From contig JAEVHH010000005.1 in the NCBI GenBank assembly GCA_017607445.1, forward strand, positions 2,237,001 to 2,301,000: a DNA stretch of 64,000 nt, read 5' to 3'. The notes beneath the pieces were generated by a model. It made no database searches. It worked only from the letters and a program-made list of their open reading frames with translations, and was not told where the DNA came from. Below, in pieces: positions 57,372 through 64,000 of this stretch. Made by a program: the position numbers and the translations under genes. This DNA comes from Histoplasma ohiense. Taxonomy: Eukaryota; Ascomycota; Eurotiomycetes; Onygenales; Ajellomycetaceae. The number at the start of each line of letters is the position of its first letter. The first letter of the stretch is position 1.

Positions 57372-59689
57372 TTATAAGGTCGAAGCTCTCTGAAGGCCAA
57401 CACAATACCGTACAAAAAGGGTATCGATAAAATGTTCATGTTTGATTCCCGGAGGTCGGCATCTTTCGAATTCGTCTATTGCGCCCTGAACGGAGAATCC
57501 CTTTTTCTCGATAAGATATGAAACGACAAAAAAACCGGTCCTGTTAAATCCGTAGTGACAGTGAACTCCAAGTACTGGCCGCAGAGACCCATCCGGTAAG
57601 GCATTGGATACAGCCGATATTTCTTCCTCCAGGCGAACCACCAGAGACACAAAGTCACGGACCTCATCAATAGTCGGAGGTATCTTGGACACCGTTGGAA
57701 GTTTGTGATACTGGATCCCACTTTTCTCAAGCTGGGTGGAATCGTAAACCGGGCTTTCGTGACTAATATCAATGACTGCATAAATTCTTCCTTTCCACTT
57801 TTGCGCAAAGGGTATTGGTGTGTGTATCTCATCAACCTCACGCAGGGTCTTCATCGCGACAAAAGTATCGCCCATAACATCTGAAACGGAGTCGATTGCT
57901 TTCCATTTCTCCAGGTTCTTGACGTCCCATTTCTTTGAAGTGGTTAGATGTTGAAGCTGCCATCCCAAACTCAAACGAGGGTCAATATGTTTAGGGAAAA
58001 AGTCTTGGATCAACCCCGAGAGTGTGCGACAAGTATGCCGGTCGTAGAGTAGAGCATGGGAGGCAGGTGCTGGAAATATATATGCCTTTATACCTTTTTT
58101 CCCGCCACTCGTAGTATTCTCCGGCTTCGCTAAACCAGACGGACTAACGGTGTTGGTAAGATTCCTTCCAACTCTTCCTTTCAGCGAAGGCCGCGCATCA
58201 GGGGGGGTATTTTCATTTCCAATACCTCCTCTTGCTAGCTGGCTTTCAGGAAAAATTGGCAGGGTACCATGACCACGGTTGAAATACTCGAGAATTTTGG
58301 TAACCTCCTCAGGTTTCGTTATCTGGTCAGATTCACCCGCTATAAGCAAAAGCGGAACGTGCACTCCTGCCCATACTTTTTTTCCGGGGAGACCCCCTAC
58401 CGATTTCCCTAAGCTGTTGTACGACGGAAGGGCGCCCCATGCCATCCTCCTCCATACTGGTGTCTTACTCTGATGGTTGAACCGAAGCTGGAGATTTTTA
58501 GTTTCCATGTCAGCATCTTCCCCAACGAACCTCATAACGCTGGGGCTATTAGGTCCGCCTCGTCTGTCCCATCGTCTAAAAAGGTCGAAAATCGGGTTTG
58601 GAATATAGAGAAGCCTGCGGAAGCTTTCAGTCGTTTTCTCCGAAGGATCGCCAGCTGGTGGGCAAACTGCAATCAATCCAATGATGTGCTCCTGCAGGGA
58701 CAACATGAGAGGAGATTCCGATGACACAATTAACGCTGAAAGCGAACATCCCAAACTATGCGCGATGAGGACAATCTTTTGGCCTCTTTCCTTGTCGCGG
58801 TACTGGTCAATTGCCACAGCGAGCAAAGTTGCAAGTGCTTCGACTGAGTATGCCGCCCAGGACTTTGGCGAAAACGAAGACAGCCCGCAACCTGGAAGAT
58901 CGATGCCAAAACAAGGAGCAACATTGACCAAGCTTGTTAGGAGAGGATGGAATTGGGTAAGGGAGCCCCCAAGCCCATGAATGAATACCAAGAGTGGTAA
59001 GGGTGATGGTTCAGTGGGGAGCTCTTCGATATGGGGGTGAGGGTAGAGGAAAGTCCTGATGGAAGGGTACGTTGCGATTGGGGTGGTGTAGGAGATATTC
59101 GCGGAGTGCTTTTTAAGCAGCCCTGGATCAGTATCGTGCACACCTAATAAGGAAGACACAGGTTAGTGATATACCGAACCGAAGAGATTCTAGTACTGAA
59201 TTACTGAAGCAGCTTACTATTGCGTTTAAGGTGGGCGCTCCGAGATCTAACCGAGCGACCATACACATCGAGCGCCTTATCCTTTTCCTTCACAGAAACG
59301 TCCATATCATCATTCGAACCGCCATCGGAATTTGATGTCGAGGGTTGTTTACCCAGTAACACGTGAGATTCTTTCTTTCCATCCCTAGGAGCACGTAGAG
59401 CACGAAGCAATAGAAAACAGCCAGTCATAGCCACAATAACAGGGATACCGACTGATTTACAAAATGCGCTCGTCACTTCACTTGGCGCAAAGTCACCACC
59501 AGAAGTCTTGCTTGGCGCAGCATTGATACAGCTCAGAAGATGCAAACGGGAGCAGCCACGACTGATGTAATCCGAAGAGAAATGGATGATAGCTGAAATG
59601 GGTGAGAAAAAACGGCTAACAACAGAAGTGGAAAGGGTGGAAGATGGTAAAGGAGATTGTGTGGGTGTCGTGGAAGCACTCATCGGCAT
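57372..59689 (-). CDS. Alpha/beta-hydrolase fused to RNA-triphosphatase-like cysteine phosphatase
   Basis: Two exons: 59218-59689 and 57372-59143, 747 residues. The start is the first ATG in frame (MPMSAST); the frame is open upstream without ATG. Three parts are visible. (1) An N-terminal region with one hydrophobic segment (SVGIPVIVAMTGCFLLLRAL), likely a membrane anchor. (2) An alpha/beta hydrolase: oxyanion-side HGLGG at about 213, nucleophile elbow AHSLGCSL with Ser287, acid in LLLIAGESDQITKPEE, and His in PAPASHALLYDR, so the triad looks complete. (3) A C-terminal cysteine-phosphatase domain with HCHYGFNRTG, catalytic Cys686 and Arg692, followed by RRPPGI-like CRPPGIKHEHFIDTLFVRY. The HCxxGxNRTG form is that of metazoan capping-enzyme RNA 5'-triphosphatase and DUSP11/PIR1 rather than ordinary tyrosine phosphatases. 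I believe similar hydrolase-phosphatase proteins exist in other filamentous fungi. Substrates of both halves are unknown. Confidence 0.85.
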
Positions 59690-60810
59690 TGCGTAGGTAA
59701 ACGGGTTCTCCAGCTCTATATATGAAACTGAAATGGGCAACCAGAAAGGCCCACGTGCTCGTAACTGGGATTCCCTAGGGTCTCGGGAAAGGGTTGCGGG
59801 ATGAGAATCGACTGGGATACTTCCCAGTCCAATGCAGCTGGAGACCTGGCTGTTGGGCCGCTATTATTACTCCTGATTGTAATGTTCACTCTTTTTGCAC
59901 CAACCCAACGGAGCGTACCATGCGGTCAAGTTGAGGCCGTCAACCAATGACGAGTCACAGAAGGCAGTGCTCAACACCAGCCTGTTCGTTTTGCTGGGGT
60001 GAATTTTCAAATCGGGAGAATATATGTCTGACAACTGGCAAGTGATAGGGCCACATGCGCAATGTCGACAAGAAGATGTAGACAGGCTATGTTTTGACAC
60101 CCGGTCATCCAAACTGAAGGTAGCCCGTCGCCTACGATAAGGAAGCGACACCCAGATTTCCGGGGTTCGAAGCTTCCACCATCGGTATACGTGGAGCTGT
60201 AGCCCCATAAACCACCAAGATTAAGCCATAGTACGGCCGGTAGCTGCGTCTAGAACAGTGAAGGCGGAATTTTGCAGGTTAAAATACTGGGTTGAACCGT
60301 TGCTCTGGTAAAACGCGTCTGGGTGGAGGTGCGTTGGGTCAGGTTCTGCTCAGTGCTGAATCTGTTTCTTGAAAAATAGTTCAGTTCACAGTGCTTTTAA
60401 CGCGTAGAAATGCGTTGGTATAGAACTATCTAGCGGCACGTGCGTATTGGAGACATGGTAAGCCTGACAGGCAGGGGAGGGTTGAGACTAGACTTGGAAT
60501 AAATAATTGCGGCGTCATCCAGTCTGGCACCAAATTATAGAAGTTGACCGATCCAAGATTGGAAGAAGCGGACACTGGATCACGTGGGAACATGATTGGA
60601 TAAGCCCTAACAATGGACTTGGCAACAGGAGAACTACAGCAACAGAGCATGGAGGGTATGATTGGGAAATATTTCAGATACTTTGTTAAACTTGGCAATG
60701 GCAGAGGTATATGCATAGCCACGTGGTTATCCTGAATAGCCCTCTTGCAATAACGGCCAGCCTGCTCCCAACCCTTCACTGTGATCGTTGCAACCAATGA
60801 TAACCCTCTA
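59690..60810. other. Intergenic between fusion gene and dehydratase gene
   Basis: Promoter of the fusion gene on the left and 3' flank of the dehydratase gene on the right. Frames of 113 and 123 codons on the minus strand (59867-60208, 60426-60797) have no recognisable features. Confidence 0.4.
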
Positions 60811-62886
60811 TCAAAACATATCCGTCATTGCGCCATGCGAAGCATCGCCAACAAGCCTCATGTACTTGGCCAATGTCCCGCGCGTAACATGTGGCTTCGG
60901 CGCTTCCCAGTTCTTCATTCGCTCAGCAATATCCTCATCCGAAACTGCCATGCTGAGCTCATTCGTCTCTGCATCGATCGTGATCAAATCCCCATCTTGT
61001 GCCACAGCGATTGGCCCACCAACAGCAGCCTCAGGGACGATATGGCCTACGATAAACCCATGGCTGGCACCAGAGTATCTACCATCCGTGATTAGAGCGA
61101 CATTTGTGAGCTTGGCTCCCATCAACGCAGCACTCGCTCTGAGCTGTTCCGGCATACCGGGCCCTCCCTTCGGCCCTTCATATCTGACAATCAAGACAAG
61201 GTTCTCTCCCCGTGGAATTAGGCCTTGGTTAAGCGCTGTATCGAGTTCGTGTTCCTTGTTAAAAACTCGGGCTTTCCCTCTGAATTTGGTGCCTTCTTTC
61301 CCGGTAATTTTGGCGACTGCACCACCAGGGGCGAGGTTGCCTTTGAGAATTTGTATATGACCGGTAGACTTTATAGGGTTAGCTAGCGGATGGATTATGG
61401 CCTGGTCCTGCGGGAGAGATGGGAAAGACTGGATGTTCTCCGCCAGTGTTTTGCCGGTTACCGTGAGAATATCGCCATCCATGAGACCTGCTGCTACCAG
61501 CAGCTTCTGCACCGATGGTATTCCGCCAATTTCATACAGGTCCGCCATATAGTACTTCCCACTGGGGGCAAAGTCGGCAATAAAGGGGATTTTATTGCTC
61601 ACTCGTTGGAAATCATCGAGTGCTAGTTCAACCCCGGCAGTTCGAGCCATAGCAATCAGATGAATAACACTGTTGGTGCTTCCACCCAACGCCATGGTGA
61701 TGACCAAGGCATTCTCGAAAGACCTTTTTGAGAGTAAGTCACATGGCTTAATGTTCTTCTCCATGCATATCCTGATGGCGTCTACGGCTTTTGCGCACTC
61801 ACGCATCTTCGATGGTACTGTGGCCGGGGTGGAAGAGGAACCTGGTAAAGTTAAACCCATTGACTCGATAGCAGTTGCCAAGGTGTTTGCTGTGTACATC
61901 CCAGCGCACGCGCCGGCGCTAGGACAGGCATTTTGCTCAATGTCCTCTATGATCTCGTCTTTATTTTTCGATTGATCACCACCATCGTCAGGCTGGGTTA
62001 AGGTGTTATAAGCGTATGCGCCTGCGGCTTCGTAGCAAGTCGAAATGTTGATTCGTTTTCGGAGGAACTTGGAGTATCCGACTTGAATAGTCCCACCGTA
62101 TATCATCAAGGAGGGTCTATTGTGTCTCGCCATACCCATTATGCAGCCAGGCATGTTTTTGTCACAACCGGGAATCGCAATACAGGCATCGTGATATTGA
62201 GCGCTTGTGACGGTTTCGATACTATCTGCGATGATCTCACGGGACTGGAGAGAGTATCGCATGCCTAAAAACCATGAGCTTTAGCTTCACTTTGTGAACA
62301 TAAAATGAAAGTGAAGCGTGGGTGATAATAGAAAATATAAGTCGACAAAATGAAAAAGGAACCCACCCTCACTGCCCATAGAAATCGCATCCGAGACACC
62401 AATAGTGTTATATTGCCAACCAAACATCCCCTGATCCGTAATTTCCTTCTTTACCGTCTTGCCGAGATCCAACAAATGCATATTACAAGGATTCCCTTCC
62501 CACCATACCGTTGCAATGCCGACCTGCGGGCTATTCTTCATACTCTGACGATCAGCCACCCCGGCGCCATATAGCATTGCCTTCTCATGTGAAGGAGAAA
62601 AAGTAGGCGACATTAATTAGCATCCTTCTAAATTAAAAATTAAACACTGGTCACACGTTAACACCGCCGGAGAAGAACCCTAGCTATGCCAGTAACAGAG
62701 AAAAAAATATGCGAGTATAAATACCTGGGCTCCAGGAAAGTCATGGTCCTTAGTAAGAAATGTAGAATACCTATTCAATACTGGTTTACCATCACGGGTC
62801 GCATTGTCCGGGAGGCAAGGGAATTGGACGTATCGCGGCTCTTCGAAGGCGTCAACCTGTTCTGAGTAGATAGTTGCATTAGCCAT
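60811..62886 (-). CDS. Dihydroxy-acid dehydratase (IlvD/Ilv3 family)
   Basis: Dehydrates 2,3-dihydroxy-isovalerate and -methylvalerate in valine, isoleucine and leucine synthesis, using an Fe-S cluster. Three exons: 62725-62886, 62367-62580 and 60811-62264, 609 residues in frame. Cluster-ligand motifs are present: NPCNMHLLDLG, IPGCDKNMPGCIMGMAR and CPSAGACAGMYTANTL. Other family blocks: ALGGSTNSVIHLIAMAR, YEGPKGGPGMPE, ALITDGRYSGASHGFIVGH. The start at 62886 (MANATIYSEQVDAFEEPRY) is the only in-frame ATG before the core, and the first 40 residues are acidic, unlike the Arg-rich mitochondrial leader of Ilv3. It may therefore be a cytosolic paralogue, or a leader exon lies upstream. Acceptor of exon 2 is GAGAAG. 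Fungi often carry several copies of this family, and one may serve a specialised pathway; I see no such cluster here. Confidence 0.93.
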
Positions 62887-63265
62887 TGCGACAATCCAGA
62901 TGAAGAATGTAAAGAATTGATAGAGGCCAAATTTTTCAAAAAGCAATTAAATAACTATATTAGCAATTGCTAAGCATCGAATGGTAGGGCCTGAACTTCA
63001 CTGAGTTGATTAATCGAGGCTATCTCATGTTATTCCATGCATTATAACAGAGTGGCGCTAAATGGCGGGGAATTGTTCACCGAACAGATAACTAAGACAA
63101 GGATCGACCTCGGGTCCGTTCCCGCCAAGACCAAGCTTCAATGGAGATAGAGTAAGCAGTCTCTTGCACAGCAGCAACAATGTCATTGATTGATATCGAT
63201 GTCAGACAAATATTCCTACCCTTAAACTTTTCCCATTCAAAAAGCAGTGTGAGAGAGATTGTCCA
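62887..63265. other. Upstream of dehydratase gene
   Basis: The dehydratase frame stays open to about 62946 with a hydrophobic stretch but no ATG. The right part may already belong to the transposon relic. No other feature. Confidence 0.35.
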
Positions 63266-63590
63266 GGCACCACTGTTCAAGAGGAAAAGACCCATCACTA
63301 TATTCAACACTGTGTTTACAATATACAATGTTCAAAGGAGGCTCTGGCGTGGGAATTCATCTGGTCTCAATCTAATTAAGCCCTACTGGCCCTGGATGAA
63401 GTATTATACCAACAGGAAAAGGGGCCCCAGAGAACAAAGCAGAAGTTATTGGAGCATGGAAGCATGGAAGCATTGTTGGCAACAGTTATCTCAGAAGATA
63501 ATCCAAGCATGGATAAAGCATATCCTTACTCATATTGACAATATTATTGCACTAGAAGGAGGAAATATGAAGGGATGTAAAATTCTATTA
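63266..63590 (+). mobile_element. Degraded Tc1/mariner-type (DDE_3) transposase fragment
   Basis: The C-terminal part of a fungal Tc1/mariner-like transposase is recognisable in two frames. Frame 1 at 63266-63330 reads GTTVQEEKTHHYIQHCVYNI. A frame change near 63335 leads to frame 2 at 63342-63575 with LWRGNSSGLNLIKPYWPWMK, AWKHCWQQLSQKIIQAWIKH and ILTHIDNIIALEGGN. Family consensus here is NSPDLN.IE..W and the terminal EGGNEY. The Asp and Glu of NSPDLNxIE are replaced (SSGLNLIK), so it is inactive. The N-terminal half, catalytic Asp residues and inverted terminal repeats are not visible. Confidence 0.7.
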
Positions 63591-63691
63591 ATAATTATGT
63601 GGTGTAGCCGGCGAACACTTGAACCATGTTCAAGCTGTAACGCGTCCGTAACCTTAACTAGTGGGTAACTATCTCTATATATAATAAAACC

Positions 63692-63820
63692 TCAATGCAC
63701 CACACCTCTGGCCTGGCATATCTCGCACTTGACATCCCGAAAACTCGGCAGCGACCCATCATCGCCCACAAACAAGAACGCATGAATATCCACCTTGCCA
63801 CTGGATCGAATGTAGTCTGC
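63692..63820 (-). pseudogene. Possible terminal exon or decayed gene fragment
   Basis: Reading the minus strand from about 63820 to a TGA at 63692-63694 gives a 42-residue protein-like stretch, including HAFLFVGDDGSLPSFRDVKC and a CxxC (CEICQ). A YAG (GGGCAG) immediately precedes it and could be an acceptor, which would make it a last exon; reading further upstream meets TGA at 63824-63826 in the same frame, before more protein-like sequence (AEFTRAVTSFEADKRSW). It could equally be a pseudogene with one stop. The family is not recognised. Confidence 0.35.
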
Positions 63821-64000
63821 CCATCACCAGGAACGCTTGTCTGCTTCGAAGCTGGTGACAGCCCTTGTGAATTCTGCTATATTACAGAGTAATAGACTGG
63901 ATATCGCCCTGAGAAATTAAAGAATTTAGTTGAAATTTGGGACGTCATCAACAACAAATGTACTGTACATACATTCATGCAGTCGACTAGGTATCTCGGC

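Noticed and set aside
1..64000. CRISPR arrays, bacterial operons, integrated virus
   Set aside because: No regularly spaced repeats, Shine-Dalgarno-led operons or viral structural or replication genes were seen; the introns show this is eukaryotic nuclear DNA.

Overview
The window is nuclear DNA of a filamentous ascomycete, most likely a Eurotiomycete and possibly of the order Onygenales. This rests on short 50-120 nt introns with GTRNGT donors and CTAAC-type branch sites, fungal-type ribosomal protein, COX4, DOM34 and ILV3 genes, and a PRP8 gene with an intein at the site used in Aspergillus, Histoplasma and Cryptococcus. Species assignment is inference.

Layout. 1-4.1 kb: no recognisable gene. 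4.1-14.0 kb: a divergent pair, 60S ribosomal protein eL34 (minus) and the spliceosome core protein PRP8 (plus). PRP8 carries a full-length 534-residue intein with a LAGLIDADG homing-endonuclease domain. 14-49 kb: a gene-sparse tract of about 35 kb in which I support only five genes: the nuclear COX4 subunit of cytochrome c oxidase and four genes for SANT/Myb-like putative DNA-binding proteins (20.3, 30.6, 38.7 and 45.1 kb). Three of the four share a two-repeat architecture and a phase-0 intron at the repeat junction. They are separated by long non-coding stretches, so this looks like a dispersed cluster of diverged paralogous regulators. 49-64 kb: denser, with Dom34/Pelota (minus), an aldo-keto reductase (plus), an acidic hypothetical protein (plus), 40S ribosomal protein eS19 (minus), a membrane-anchored alpha/beta-hydrolase fused to an RNA-triphosphatase-like cysteine phosphatase (minus), a dihydroxy-acid dehydratase without an evident mitochondrial leader (minus), a degraded Tc1/mariner-type transposase, and a possible terminal exon on the minus strand at the right edge.

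Functional themes. PRP8 acts in splicing; eL34, eS19 and Dom34 in translation and ribosome rescue; COX4 in respiration; the dehydratase in branched-chain amino-acid synthesis. There is no sign of a secondary-metabolite or metabolic gene cluster. The least explained features are the SANT/Myb group in the gene desert, the hydrolase-phosphatase fusion, and two 9-bp motifs (GTACAGTAC and TACGGAGTA, either strand) that recur between genes more often than chance would suggest.

Exon boundaries were set by hand from splice consensus, reading-frame continuity and remembered family conservation. For most spliced genes the exon lengths sum to a whole number of codons.
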